64,000 nt of DNA from Kordia sp039026955. GTDB taxonomy: Bacteria; Bacteroidota; Bacteroidia; Flavobacteriales; Flavobacteriaceae. Position 1 is the first letter of the stretch, and each line of letters begins with the position of its first letter. The position numbers were made by a program, and so were the translations under genes. The notes under the pieces are model-generated. The model was not told the DNA's origin and ran no database searches. It saw only the letters and a list, made by a program, of their open reading frames with translations. The DNA is taken from NCBI GenBank assembly GCA_039026955.1, contig JBCCLH010000029.1, positions 14,093 to 78,092 on the forward strand. Direction: 5' to 3'. Below are positions 17,123 through 27,917 of the stretch, piece by piece.

Positions 17123-17274
17123 GACATTAATATATGATAAGCAATTCATTTACGTTATTATTAAATATATTTGGTGAAATATTCTAAAAATTAACGAAAA
17201 CTGCCTTTGTTCACAACATAAAATATGCGTATCAAAGAGCAAATTCTATCAAAAAGAATCAAAATAAAAGACGA

Positions 17275-19581
17275 ATGAGGAAAATTTTGTATTTGTTATT
17301 GCTTCTATCCTATGTTTCTGTACATGGACAAGCTAACAATTCTTGGTTAGGTCACTATTCATACAATAAAATAGTTGACATATCGCAAAGTTCAGATAAA
17401 ATTTATGGTGCTTCTGAAAATTCGTTTTTCACTTACGACCTACAATCTAGCGAAATCACTAAATTTTCTACAGTCAACGGACTGTCAGGAGAAGAAATAA
17501 GTACCGCTTTTTATAGTACCACTTTTAATAAGTATGTAATTGGCTATACCAACGGACTTATTGAAGTCTTTGATCCTTTCACAGAAGAAGTCAACCGAGT
17601 AGTCGATATTGTAGATAAACCAACGATTCCGCCAAATCAGAAACGAATCAATCATATTTTAGAATATAATAATATTCTGTACATATCTACCAATTTTGGA
17701 ATTTCTCTATACGACATTGCAGCGCTTGAATTTGGAGATACCTATTTTATTGGACTCAACGGAAGTCAAATAGAAGTTCGTCAAACTGCCATTTCAGGCG
17801 AATTTATCTATGCGGCGAGTGATGCTGGAATTTACAGAGCGGTAGTTGCCAATGACAACCTTATTGATTTTGAAGAATGGCAACGATTAATTACTTCAAA
17901 CTGGAGTGGAATTGTCGCTTTTGGAAATGATGTATATGCTGTAAATTTTAATAATAGAAGACTCTACACGTTTAATGGCGTTGGTTTCGGAATAGAAACA
18001 TTGGTTCCACAATTCGGAACGCGCGTGGAAGACATGGAAGTAGATGAAAATCACATGGTCATCACACACGATACGAGAGTACATGTATATGACCTCGCTT
18101 TAAATGAAGTTGTGAATGTGGAAGCCATAGAAGAATTTCCGAATGTACCTTTTAATGAAGCATTGCTTGTAGGTAATTCTTTATATCTAGGAACGGAAAA
18201 TCAGGGAATCATTCAAACACCTTTCCCAACAGCAATGACAGGAAACCAAATATTACCCGATGGTCCTTTGCTCAACAATACCTTCTCCATAACCGCCATT
18301 CCGAATGAATTATGGGTTGTGTATGGTGATTATACGGCGGGATACAATCCGTATCCATTAGACGATAGAGGAGTGAGTCACCTGCAAGATATGTCGTGGA
18401 CAAACATTCCGTATGATCCTGCATTTGATGCCAAAAGTATTGTACATGCGACTGTAAATCCATCGAATACGAGTGAAGTATTTTTAAGTTCGTTTTTCTC
18501 AGGAATCATGCGAATTGAAGACAACGTGCCTGTTGAAATCTTAAATACGACTAATAGTGGACTAGAATCGCTCGATATCGGCGTGCCAACTTACATTGAC
18601 ATTCGTATAGGAGAAACTAAATTTGACGAAAACGGCGATCTTTGGGTATTAACCTCTAAAGTCGATAACGGAATCAAAGCATTTCGCAGTGGCGGTCAGT
18701 GGGATTCATATACGGTTACAGAAGCGATCAGCGATCCGTTAAACGGGGAAAATGGATTGTCAAGAATTGAAATCAGCGATAATGGTATAAAATTTATTGC
18801 CACACAAAATCACGGTGTATTAGCTTTTGATGAAACACGCAGTGCAGGTTCTCGATTTACTGCTATCAGCGAAGAAGGAGAAGGAAACTTACCAACAACC
18901 GACGTGCGTGCGGTGCGTATAGACAATTCAGGGAACCTGTGGATTGGAACGGTAAAAGGAATTCGTGTGTATTTTGGTGCCGATGGAATTTTTGAGGATA
19001 GCAATCCGCAATCCAACGATATCATTATTGTAGATGATGACGGCGTGCCACAAGAACTCCTTTTTGAACAAACCGTCACTGATATTGAAGTTGATGGCTC
19101 TAACAACAAATGGATTGCTACTTCGGCTTCAGGTGTATTTTACGTATCACCAGATGCTACCGAAACCTTAGCGCATTTTACCAAAGACAACTCGCCTTTG
19201 CCAACCAATACGGTGAATAATATTGAAATTGATAATGAATCAGGACGTGTATATTTTGCCACGGCGAAAGGATTATTATCGTTTCAAGGAACAGCGACAG
19301 GACCAAAAGAAAACTTGGATAACGTATACGCATATCCAAATCCAGTACGTCCAGGATTCGATGGCAACTTAACCATTGCAGGACTTATCAACAATGCGAA
19401 TGTGAAAATAACAGATATTGAAGGAAACTTGGTACACGAAGCAACTACAGAAGGTGGAACTTTGTTGTGGGATATGACTGCGTTTGGAAGACACAGAGTC
19501 GCTTCTGGAGTATATCTAATTCTTATTGCAAGCGAAGACGGCTCAGAAACCAAAGTTACCAAAGTGATGATTGTTCGCTAA
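17275..19581 (+). CDS. porZ: Type IX secretion accessory protein PorZ
   Basis: 768 residues, close to Porphyromonas PorZ (about 776). A signal peptide (LYLLLLLSYVSVHGQ) is followed by beta-propeller blades with the two-component-regulator-like pattern (IYGASENSFFTYDL, ISTNFGISLYD, WIGTVKGIRVYFG, WIATSASGVFYV). The last ~85 residues are a T9SS C-terminal domain (YAYPNPVRPGFDGNLTI ... GVYLILI). PorZ is a surface component of the T9SS attachment complex that helps deliver anionic lipopolysaccharide to sortase PorU. The stop codon abuts the recO ATG (TAA then ATG), and porZ-recO adjacency is common in Flavobacteria as I recall, supporting the call. Confidence 0.88.
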   Translation: MRKILYLLLLLSYVSVHGQANNSWLGHYSYNKIVDISQSSDKIYGASENSFFTYDLQSSEITKFSTVNGLSGEEISTAFYSTTFNKYVIGYTNGLIEVFDPFTEEVNRVVDIVDKPTIPPNQKRINHILEYNNILYISTNFGISLYDIAALEFGDTYFIGLNGSQIEVRQTAISGEFIYAASDAGIYRAVVANDNLIDFEEWQRLITSNWSGIVAFGNDVYAVNFNNRRLYTFNGVGFGIETLVPQFGTRVEDMEVDENHMVITHDTRVHVYDLALNEVVNVEAIEEFPNVPFNEALLVGNSLYLGTENQGIIQTPFPTAMTGNQILPDGPLLNNTFSITAIPNELWVVYGDYTAGYNPYPLDDRGVSHLQDMSWTNIPYDPAFDAKSIVHATVNPSNTSEVFLSSFFSGIMRIEDNVPVEILNTTNSGLESLDIGVPTYIDIRIGETKFDENGDLWVLTSKVDNGIKAFRSGGQWDSYTVTEAISDPLNGENGLSRIEISDNGIKFIATQNHGVLAFDETRSAGSRFTAISEEGEGNLPTTDVRAVRIDNSGNLWIGTVKGIRVYFGADGIFEDSNPQSNDIIIVDDDGVPQELLFEQTVTDIEVDGSNNKWIATSASGVFYVSPDATETLAHFTKDNSPLPTNTVNNIEIDNESGRVYFATAKGLLSFQGTATGPKENLDNVYAYPNPVRPGFDGNLTIAGLINNANVKITDIEGNLVHEATTEGGTLLWDMTAFGRHRVASGVYLILIASEDGSETKVTKVMIVR

Positions 19582-20301
19582 ATGCTAGTTACCACCAAAG
19601 CCATTGTGATATCTACCATAAAATATGGAGATTCTAGTGTTATTGTCAAATGTTTTACTGCTTCTGATGGAATCAAAAGCTACTTACTGCGCGGAATTCT
19701 CAAATCGAAAAAAGGCAAATTAAAAATCGCCTACTTTCAACCGTTGATGCAGCTTGAAATTGTGGCCAATCACAAAAACAAAGGCAGTTTAGAATACATA
19801 AAAGATGTCAAAACGGTCTATCCGTACACTTCCATTCATACACAAATAGATAAAAGTGCAATTGCTTTATTCTTATCAGAAATCTTAAACTATTCCATTC
19901 AGGAAGAAGAAAAAAACGAAGCCTTATTTCAGTTTATAGAAAATGCGCTACAGTGGCTCGATATTCACGACGAAATTGCCAACTTTCACCTTGCATTTTT
20001 GACCAATCTCACTAAGTATTTCGGATTCTTTCCTGAAACAAAAAATATACACCGTTCCTATTTTGATTTGCAAGAGGGTCAATTCTTTGATAACAGTACG
20101 CTCAACGAATGTATTACGGGCGAAAATTTAACATGCTTCAAACAGCTATTAGGCATAAAATTTGATGAGCAAAATACCATAATCTTATCCTCGCAAAGAA
20201 GAAATGAAATTCTAAGAATATTCATTCAATATTTTAAATTACATTTGCAGGGTTTTAGGCAACCAAAATCAATGGAAGTGTTACATGAAGTATTTAAGTA
20301 A
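19582..20301 (+). CDS. recO: DNA repair protein RecO
   Basis: 239 residues. The N-terminal OB fold (TTKAIVISTIKYGDSSVIVKCFT) is followed by the helical RecO domain. It works with RecF/RecR to load RecA onto SSB-coated gaps. The CXXC-type zinc site of some RecO proteins is absent. It starts on the base following the porZ stop, and its end overlaps the TonB receptor gene by 17 bases, so the three genes form one transcript. Confidence 0.92.
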   Translation: MLVTTKAIVISTIKYGDSSVIVKCFTASDGIKSYLLRGILKSKKGKLKIAYFQPLMQLEIVANHKNKGSLEYIKDVKTVYPYTSIHTQIDKSAIALFLSEILNYSIQEEEKNEALFQFIENALQWLDIHDEIANFHLAFLTNLTKYFGFFPETKNIHRSYFDLQEGQFFDNSTLNECITGENLTCFKQLLGIKFDEQNTIILSSQRRNEILRIFIQYFKLHLQGFRQPKSMEVLHEVFK

Positions 20302-22705
20302 AATAAAAGGTTTTGTCGGTATCGTCGCTTTTATTTTTTCGCAAGTTCTTTTTGGTCAGGAAATTCAGGTAAAAGACATTGTCAACGATAGAAACATCTC
20401 TAACGTGAACGTGTACAATGCGGATCAATCTAAAGGTGGCATTACGAATGCTAGAGGTAAGATTGATATCTCTCAGTTTTCTGATGATGAAAAAATCACT
20501 TTCCACCACATTTCCTATGCAACTATAGCACTTACCAAACAAGAAATTAAGGAGAATAACAACATTGTTTACCTAGCAAAGAAAACTTCTGAGTTGTCGC
20601 AAATTGTAATTTCAGTCTCCAAGTGGCAACAAGATCAAAAAGAAATTCCTAAAAAGGTTGTCAGCATCAATAGCAAAGAAATCATCTATTCCACACCGCA
20701 AACAGCTGCAGATTTATTAGAAAGAAGTGGAAAAGTATTTGTACAGAAAAGCCAGTTAGGAGGCGGAAGTCCAATGATTAGAGGATTTTCTACAAACCGA
20801 TTACTGCTTTCGGTAGATGGTGTTCGAATGAACAATGCAATCTTCCGTGGGGGAAATGTGCAAAATGTCATTTCTATTGATCCGTTCAATGTCAACAATA
20901 CCGAAGTCATACTAGGGCCAGGCTCTGTAATTTATGGAAGCGATGCCATTGGTGGTGTGATGAATTTTTACACGAAAACACCTAGACTCTCTTGGAGTGA
21001 TGAAACCTTAATCTCAGGAAATGCAAATTTACGTTATGCCACTGCCAACGCAGAAAAAACAGGGCATTTTGATGTAAATATTGGACTAAAGAAATGGGCG
21101 TTTCTAACCAGTGTGAGCTACAGTGATTTTGACGATTTGCGCATGGGAAGTAACGGAGAAGATGACTATTTACGACCAGAATACGTAACAACAATCAACG
21201 GGCAGGATGCTGTAGTCAACAACTCCAATCCCAGAAATCAACGCTTTACAGGATACAATCAATTGAATTTGGCACAACGCATAAAATTAGTGTCAGACGA
21301 TATTTGGGAATTTGATTTAGGCTTGCACTACTCCACTACATCCGATTATCCGCGATACGATCGTTTGATTGAATACCGCAATGAAACTTTGCGCTACGGC
21401 GAATGGTTTTACGGACCGCAACGATGGTTTATGGCCAATTTTCAAACACAGAAAAAGGGAAACAATACGTATTACGACAATGTAAAATTTACCAACGCAT
21501 ATCAACGATTTGGTGAAAGTAGAAACAAACGTCTTTTTCAAGATCCCATCCTAAACGTAACCGAGGAAAATGTAGACGCCATTTCGTCAAGTTTAGACTT
21601 TGAAAAACGATTCAATCCGAAGATAAAAACATTCTACGGACTAGAATATGTGTACAACAAAGTGCATTCGGACGGATTTGATAGAAACATCAACACAGGG
21701 GAAATTACAGATGCGGCTCCTCGTTACCCTGACGGTGCTACTTGGCAATCGATGGCAGCGTACGCAAGTATGGAATACAAACCACATCCTAAATTTATTC
21801 TGCAATCAGGCCTGCGTTACAATCACATTCTCATAGATGCAGATTTTGACACTACATTTTTCCCGTTTCCATTCACGGAAGCAAACACCAACACAGGCGC
21901 ATTTACAGGAAGTATCGGTTTTAGTTGGCTGCCGAATAAATGGCAAATTACGGCAAATATCGGCACGGCTTTCAGAGCGCCAAACATTGATGACATTGGA
22001 AAAGTTTTTGACTCAGAACCAGGCTCTGTGATTGTACCAAATCCCAACCTAACACCAGAACATGCCTACAGTGCCGAATTTGGAATACAGAAAAAAATTG
22101 GTAACAGTTTTGATCTAAACTTTACAGCATTTTACACTTTGTTAGACAATGCATTGATCCGAAAAGACTTCAACCTAAATGGTGAAACTGAAATCATTTA
22201 CAACGGCGAATTAAGCAATGTGCAAGCCATACAAAATGCTTCAAAAGTGTATACCTATGGTTTTGAATTTGGTTTTGCTGCAAAATTTGACAAATGGACC
22301 AAAGTTACAGCCGATTTTACCATTCCACGAGGTGAAGAAGAGCAAGCTGACGGAACTACAGTTCCACTACGACATGTGTCGCCTATCTTTGGGAATGTAC
22401 ATTTCATTTACAAAAATAACCGATTAAAATTTGATGTATTTACCAACTTTAATGGTTCAATTAACTTCGAAGATCTAGCGCCTACTGAGCGAAACAAAGC
22501 ATACTTATATGCAACCGATGATAACGGAAATCCCTTTTCGCCTTCTTGGGTAACGTTCAACGCAAAATCTAATTTTGAAATTAATGAAAAGATCAATGTG
22601 ACGGCTGCACTTGAAAATATTACAGATCAGCGTTACAGAGTATATTCTTCGGGTATTTCTGCACCAGGAAGGAATCTAATTTTAAGCCTAAATTATAATT
22701 TTTAG
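20285..22705 (+). CDS. TonB-dependent receptor, heme-receptor-like
   Basis: 806 residues: signal peptide (GFVGIVAFIFSQVLFGQ), a carboxypeptidase-like N-terminal domain (to ~95), the plug (PQTAADLLERSGKVFVQKS ... GPGSVIYGSDAIGGVMNF) and a 22-strand barrel ending LNYNF. FRAP at residue ~562 and NPNL near 587 are the box typical of heme/hemoglobin receptors such as HmuR and HemR. However, the histidine normally found between these two motifs is missing, so the substrate may not be heme. It is translationally coupled to recO by a 17-base overlap. No hmu-type transport genes are nearby. Confidence 0.82.
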   Translation: MKYLSKIKGFVGIVAFIFSQVLFGQEIQVKDIVNDRNISNVNVYNADQSKGGITNARGKIDISQFSDDEKITFHHISYATIALTKQEIKENNNIVYLAKKTSELSQIVISVSKWQQDQKEIPKKVVSINSKEIIYSTPQTAADLLERSGKVFVQKSQLGGGSPMIRGFSTNRLLLSVDGVRMNNAIFRGGNVQNVISIDPFNVNNTEVILGPGSVIYGSDAIGGVMNFYTKTPRLSWSDETLISGNANLRYATANAEKTGHFDVNIGLKKWAFLTSVSYSDFDDLRMGSNGEDDYLRPEYVTTINGQDAVVNNSNPRNQRFTGYNQLNLAQRIKLVSDDIWEFDLGLHYSTTSDYPRYDRLIEYRNETLRYGEWFYGPQRWFMANFQTQKKGNNTYYDNVKFTNAYQRFGESRNKRLFQDPILNVTEENVDAISSSLDFEKRFNPKIKTFYGLEYVYNKVHSDGFDRNINTGEITDAAPRYPDGATWQSMAAYASMEYKPHPKFILQSGLRYNHILIDADFDTTFFPFPFTEANTNTGAFTGSIGFSWLPNKWQITANIGTAFRAPNIDDIGKVFDSEPGSVIVPNPNLTPEHAYSAEFGIQKKIGNSFDLNFTAFYTLLDNALIRKDFNLNGETEIIYNGELSNVQAIQNASKVYTYGFEFGFAAKFDKWTKVTADFTIPRGEEEQADGTTVPLRHVSPIFGNVHFIYKNNRLKFDVFTNFNGSINFEDLAPTERNKAYLYATDDNGNPFSPSWVTFNAKSNFEINEKINVTAALENITDQRYRVYSSGISAPGRNLILSLNYNF

Positions 22706-22874
22706 GTCTATCTTAGTGAGAATTTTACTTCATAAAATTAACAAGAAGGAAATTTAACGATATTTATATCGACTAATTCATAGTTTTCATCTAAATTAAG
22801 GGAATATTACTACCAAAAAATTACAAAAAAAGTTAACATTGATATAAAATTACTTTGCCAAAAATGCTTTACCT

Positions 22875-25800
22875 ATGAAAAAAACCTACTCATTTTTAGC
22901 TTTATTGCTGTGCTTTTCGTTTGCAAATGCGCAATATTGTGCCTCCACTTCTCTTAGTCCTACAGATGACTATATCGGTAGAGTACAATTAAATACGCTG
23001 GATAATGCTAGTCCTTCTGTGCCACCTACAGGATATACAGATTTCACGGGACTTACTCCGACGGACTTAGATACTGGGTCTTCATACACAATAACAATTA
23101 CAAAAATATGGCCAGGACCAACGTTTTCTGAAGCCATTGCCGTGTGGATTGACTTTAATCAAGATGATGATTTTGATGATCCTGGAGAAGACGTCTTTAG
23201 TGATGGAGCTAACACCAATACTCCTGTTTCTGGAACCATCGCAATACCTATTGGAGCTACATTAGGAAATACCAGAATGCGTGTTCAAATGAAAGGTGAC
23301 AGTGCTGTATTAGGTCCTTGTGAAACGTTTAGTTTTGGAGAAGTAGAAGATTATACAGTCAATATTGTCAATACTTCCTTACCGCCAGATATAGAAGTTA
23401 CTGGAAATGCTGTAGCAATAGCAGATGGGTCTGTCAATGTACCATCAACGGCAGATCATACAGATTTTGGAAGTGTGTTTATTTCAGGAGGATTTTTTGA
23501 TCGAACATTTACGATTACTAATGCAGGAACTACTACGAATCTAACACTGTTACCCAATCCGGTAACTTTTGGTGCAGGTACAAGTGCTGATTTCTCAATT
23601 ATATCACAACCTTCAGACTTATTATTATCTGCAGGAGAATCTACCACGTTTACAATTCGATTTGAACCTACAGTGGCTGGCGCAGCGACTGGAGAAATTC
23701 TAATTGCAAACGATGATCCTGATCTGGCTGAACAATCCTATTCTTTTAATATTGCAGGTGATGGAGTGGTGCCGATACCGAGTCCAGGAAACGTATCGAC
23801 CAACATGCAACTGTGGTTGAAGGCAAATGTGGGAACTGCACTCACTGGTTCAGATGTAGATACTTGGGCAGATCAATCTCCCAATGGATTTACAGCGACA
23901 TCCGGTGGTGCGACAGATGCACAATTCATAACAAATGCTTTAAACTTTAATCCTGTATTACGTTTTGCTGGAAGTGAATACTTAAGTCTAGGAAATCCTA
24001 CAGAGTTAGATATTGATCCTCTAACAGAGGAAATGACCATAATTTCAGTAATTGTTTCAGGTGGCGCTAGTACGGGGACGGTAATCTCTAAAGGAACCAA
24101 TAGCATACGTAACTACCAATTGTGGTTAGGAACTACAGATCGCGTAGTACATTATACTTTAGGAAGACCTGATAACGTCAATACTTCTGAAAGATTTGGA
24201 ACTATCTACGCTTTGAATGAGCCTAAAATTACTGCTGGAGTTGTTTCAACCAACGCCAATCCATTCTTGAGACTATCAACCAACGTCAATGGAATAGATG
24301 ATCCAGCGTTTACAAACAACGGAATCAATAACGGTAGCAACAATGTTGACGTATTGATTGGAGCACGAAGAAATGAAGATACATTCGGAAATCCTGGATT
24401 CAACACTGATTCTGGGTATTTATATAATGGAGACATTGCTGAAATCGCTCTTTATGATAGAGCTTTGACAGCAGCAGAATTGGAAAGAGTAGAATCATAC
24501 CTAGCACTAAAATACGGAATCACTTTAGGTTCAAATGATGAAAACTGGAACAGTACGACCAATACATCGTCTCCGTTTGGATACGCAGGTACAAGTGAAA
24601 ATTATGTAGACTCTAACGGAACTATCATTTGGAATGGTGCAGCAAATGCAGGATATGGATACAATGTATTTGGAATTATTAGAGATGATAACTCTCAGTT
24701 TGAGCAAACACAATCAAGAAGTGTAAATATATCACCAGCAGATGAATTGACCATCACAAAAGAGTCAGGTTCTTTTGCTTCCAATTTAGGATATTTAATT
24801 GTAGGAAATAATGGATTGGGAACAACAATTCAATCTACGACATTGCCATTACGAACAACAAGAATATTAAATAAAATATGGCATGCGCATGAAAGTGCTA
24901 CAGATATTGGAACTGTTGAACTTGTATTTGATTTAAGTTCAAGTGGATTGACAAACATAGACGATTTAGAACTATACATTGCAGATACAGATACCTTTGC
25001 GGCATATGAAAATTTCCAAGGAACTAATGTTGGTGGTGTCGTAACATTTTCAGGAATAAATTTAGACGATGGACAGTTTTTCACACTTGCTGATCCTGAA
25101 ACTATCACAGGGAACAATGCATTATTCTTTGATGGAGTAGACGATTATGTAGAAGATGTTTCGCCTGCATCAGAAGGGCTAACTAGCTACACGGTAATGG
25201 GCTGGATACGAAATCCTGGTCAAGCTTTTGCAACGGCAGACAGAGATATTCTTGGTGTAGAAGATCAATTCAATTTCTTTTTAAGTACTGGAGTATTATC
25301 CATACAGGAAGGACAAACCAATAGTAATAGAGCAATAGGAACCGAAACAATAACAGATTGGGTGCACTTTGCAATAGTAGTCAATGCATCAACTGGATTC
25401 AACACTAGTTATTTAAATGGTCGCTCAATCGGAGGTGGTAATCTAGATCCACTAACACCAAATCCAAATCCGTTACGGATGGGAACTTTTGATAACCTCA
25501 ATTTTTTTACAGGTTTTATAGATGAAGTCCGCATCTTTGACGTTGTACTAACCGAAGATCAACTTCGAGAAATGGTGCATCAAGAAATTGAACAGAACGG
25601 AAGCAATGTACGTGGTTCGGTAATTCCAAAAGATATTGAAGACTTTACCTCTGGCGCAAATGTGCCATGGTCTTCATTAGTGGCATATTATGATATGTCG
25701 TCAATCACAGGAAACCGTATTCAAGACTTAACAGGTGGAGGTACTACCATGTTTATGAAAAACATGAGTACTATTGCACCACAAACAGCGCCAATGCCGT

Positions 25801-27737
25801 ACGTAAGTGTTGCAGATGGTAACTGGACAGATGATGCCACGTGGGAATTCGGAACGGTGTGGGATACGCCTTCTGCCAATAGTATCAACTGGTCTATCGT
25901 GCAAATTCAAAATGATGTCATAGCGAGTGCTAGATATTCTACTTTAGGAATATTAATTGATAGTGGAGCTTCGCTAACCATCACAGGAACAAATCCTGTA
26001 GTAACAAACACATCGCCGTTTGCGGTAACTGCCGGAACAGGATTTGAATTCATTAATACGTGGTATACCGAATTGGATGGTGTGATCGATTTACAAGGAG
26101 AAAGTCAATTCCGCCAAACCGTACGAAGTGATTTAGCACTGACAAGTGCAGGTTACGTGGAAAGAGATCAACAAGGAACTGCAAATACGTACACATACAA
26201 TTATTGGTCTTCGCCAGTGAGTGCTATCAATACATCAGCAAACAATCAAGACTTTACGCTGGGAGCTGTCTTATTTGATGGAACCAATCCAAGTTCCCCA
26301 GGAGCCATTACCTGGACTACAGCAGATGATGGAGGTACCTCTCCATTGACCATCAGTTCAGAGTGGGTTTTCAAATATGTAAATGGTGCTGATGAAGATT
26401 ACAATGCTTGGCAATTTGCTAGAAATACTGGAACCATTTCGGCAGGTGAAGGATACACAATGAAAGGAGTGTCAACAACGTTGGACGAATTGGAAGAACA
26501 AAACTATGTATTCCGAGGAAAACCAAACAATGGAGTCATTACTGTAGGACCTCTAGATGATGGAAACTTATACTTAGTTGGAAATCCGTATTTATCAGCA
26601 TTAGATGCAGATGTATTTATCGCGGATAATCCTGATACCTCACAAACATTATATTTCTGGGAACATTGGGGCGGAGGAACACACAATCTATTAGACTATC
26701 AAGGCGGATATGCTATGTACAATAACAGTGGTGGAGCTCCAGCAATGTCACATCCATCAGTAAGTCAAACAGGATCAGGAACCAAAACTCCAGGAAGATT
26801 TATTCCAGTAGGACAAGGTTTCTTTGTTCAAGGAGATAATGGATCAACCACAAACGTTGAATTCAACAATGCACAACGAGGATTCCCTTCGGTACTTGTG
26901 ACTGAAAACTTTGGTGGCGCCTCTGTATTTGTTAGACCTTATGATGAGGACGATTCTATAGTATTCGAAAATCCTGAAAATGGAACTACTATTATAGAAG
27001 AACCAGTCAATTCAGAATTTTACGCTGAACCTACACCAGCAAACCTTCGTCCAGACAAAAGAACAAAGATTCGTTTAGGATATCGAAATCCAGCAGGATT
27101 CCATCGCCAAATTCTATTAACATTTGATAGAAGAGCAACTGATAATTATGATTCAGGATTTGATGGAAAATCAATTGGAGTCGCAGACAATGATATGTAT
27201 TGGTCACTAAATAGTGAAAAATATACAATTCAAGGAATAGGACTTTTTGATGAAGACAAAGAAATTGATCTTGGTTTGGTGTCAGACGCTCCAGGCGGCG
27301 GACTCATTAAACTAGATGCTGCTGAATATTTTAATGACAATGTTGGAATATACATTCGAAATAATTACACCGGAATCACATACAATCTAAGAGATGGTGA
27401 CTTCCAAGTAGACATTCAAGCAGGAGAAACAAATGATAAATATACATTGGTATTCAAACCAGGAAATGCATTAAGTATCAACGAAACCATCCTTGAAGAA
27501 GGAATCATCATGTATACAGACACCAAAACAGAAGAGTTGGTAATTACAAACAATACCAACTTCCAATTGGAACGTATTGACATGCATACCATTTTAGGAC
27601 AACAAATTAATGCCATAACCGACGGCATCGAGGAAACAACCATTCGAATTCCTATTGACGATGTCGCAAGTGGTATTTATGTAATAAGTATATATTCTGA
27701 TAGCGGAAAAATTAGTAAAAAACTAGTCATTCAATAA
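22875..27737 (+). CDS. Giant secreted multidomain protein with T9SS C-terminal domain
   Basis: 1620 residues. In order: signal peptide (YSFLALLLCFSFANAQ); a GEVED domain (WIDFNQDDDFDDPGEDVF ... FGEVEDYTVNI, ~20-170); an immunoglobulin-like choice-of-anchor-D region (~175-295); a LamG-like segment (MQLWLKANVGTA ... NFNPVLRFAGSEY, ~310-560); and a second LamG/concanavalin-like domain (ALFFDGVDDYVEDVSP ... FIDEVRIFD, ~750-900). A long unclassified region follows, then a sorting domain over the last ~90 residues (IIMYTDTKTEELVITN ... SKKLVIQ). That tail lacks the usual YPNP start and fits the type C T9SS signal better than type A. It is probably a surface protein for adhesion or glycan binding. 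A terminator follows at 27758. Confidence 0.85.
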   Translation: MKKTYSFLALLLCFSFANAQYCASTSLSPTDDYIGRVQLNTLDNASPSVPPTGYTDFTGLTPTDLDTGSSYTITITKIWPGPTFSEAIAVWIDFNQDDDFDDPGEDVFSDGANTNTPVSGTIAIPIGATLGNTRMRVQMKGDSAVLGPCETFSFGEVEDYTVNIVNTSLPPDIEVTGNAVAIADGSVNVPSTADHTDFGSVFISGGFFDRTFTITNAGTTTNLTLLPNPVTFGAGTSADFSIISQPSDLLLSAGESTTFTIRFEPTVAGAATGEILIANDDPDLAEQSYSFNIAGDGVVPIPSPGNVSTNMQLWLKANVGTALTGSDVDTWADQSPNGFTATSGGATDAQFITNALNFNPVLRFAGSEYLSLGNPTELDIDPLTEEMTIISVIVSGGASTGTVISKGTNSIRNYQLWLGTTDRVVHYTLGRPDNVNTSERFGTIYALNEPKITAGVVSTNANPFLRLSTNVNGIDDPAFTNNGINNGSNNVDVLIGARRNEDTFGNPGFNTDSGYLYNGDIAEIALYDRALTAAELERVESYLALKYGITLGSNDENWNSTTNTSSPFGYAGTSENYVDSNGTIIWNGAANAGYGYNVFGIIRDDNSQFEQTQSRSVNISPADELTITKESGSFASNLGYLIVGNNGLGTTIQSTTLPLRTTRILNKIWHAHESATDIGTVELVFDLSSSGLTNIDDLELYIADTDTFAAYENFQGTNVGGVVTFSGINLDDGQFFTLADPETITGNNALFFDGVDDYVEDVSPASEGLTSYTVMGWIRNPGQAFATADRDILGVEDQFNFFLSTGVLSIQEGQTNSNRAIGTETITDWVHFAIVVNASTGFNTSYLNGRSIGGGNLDPLTPNPNPLRMGTFDNLNFFTGFIDEVRIFDVVLTEDQLREMVHQEIEQNGSNVRGSVIPKDIEDFTSGANVPWSSLVAYYDMSSITGNRIQDLTGGGTTMFMKNMSTIAPQTAPMPYVSVADGNWTDDATWEFGTVWDTPSANSINWSIVQIQNDVIASARYSTLGILIDSGASLTITGTNPVVTNTSPFAVTAGTGFEFINTWYTELDGVIDLQGESQFRQTVRSDLALTSAGYVERDQQGTANTYTYNYWSSPVSAINTSANNQDFTLGAVLFDGTNPSSPGAITWTTADDGGTSPLTISSEWVFKYVNGADEDYNAWQFARNTGTISAGEGYTMKGVSTTLDELEEQNYVFRGKPNNGVITVGPLDDGNLYLVGNPYLSALDADVFIADNPDTSQTLYFWEHWGGGTHNLLDYQGGYAMYNNSGGAPAMSHPSVSQTGSGTKTPGRFIPVGQGFFVQGDNGSTTNVEFNNAQRGFPSVLVTENFGGASVFVRPYDEDDSIVFENPENGTTIIEEPVNSEFYAEPTPANLRPDKRTKIRLGYRNPAGFHRQILLTFDRRATDNYDSGFDGKSIGVADNDMYWSLNSEKYTIQGIGLFDEDKEIDLGLVSDAPGGGLIKLDAAEYFNDNVGIYIRNNYTGITYNLRDGDFQVDIQAGETNDKYTLVFKPGNALSINETILEEGIIMYTDTKTEELVITNNTNFQLERIDMHTILGQQINAITDGIEETTIRIPIDDVASGIYVISIYSDSGKISKKLVIQ

Positions 27738-27757
27738 ATCAGAAAAACACACAATAC

Positions 27758-27791
27758 AAAAGACCACTTGAAAACCAAGTGGTCTTTTTTT
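27758..27791 (+). terminator. Rho-independent terminator
   Basis: AAAAGACCACTTG and CAAGTGGTCTTTT form a 13-bp stem with a 5-base loop and T-run, 20 bases after the T9SS protein stop. Confidence 0.92.
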
Positions 27792-27917
27792 ATGCGTGAA
27801 ACTCAATTTTTTTATTTCAAAAGAAATGTCAATTGAGAGATAGCAGCTTTTTTTATTTAACACATTACAATTCAATGAAATTCATTAATTTCGCAAATTC
27901 AATACAGAGCAGAAAAA

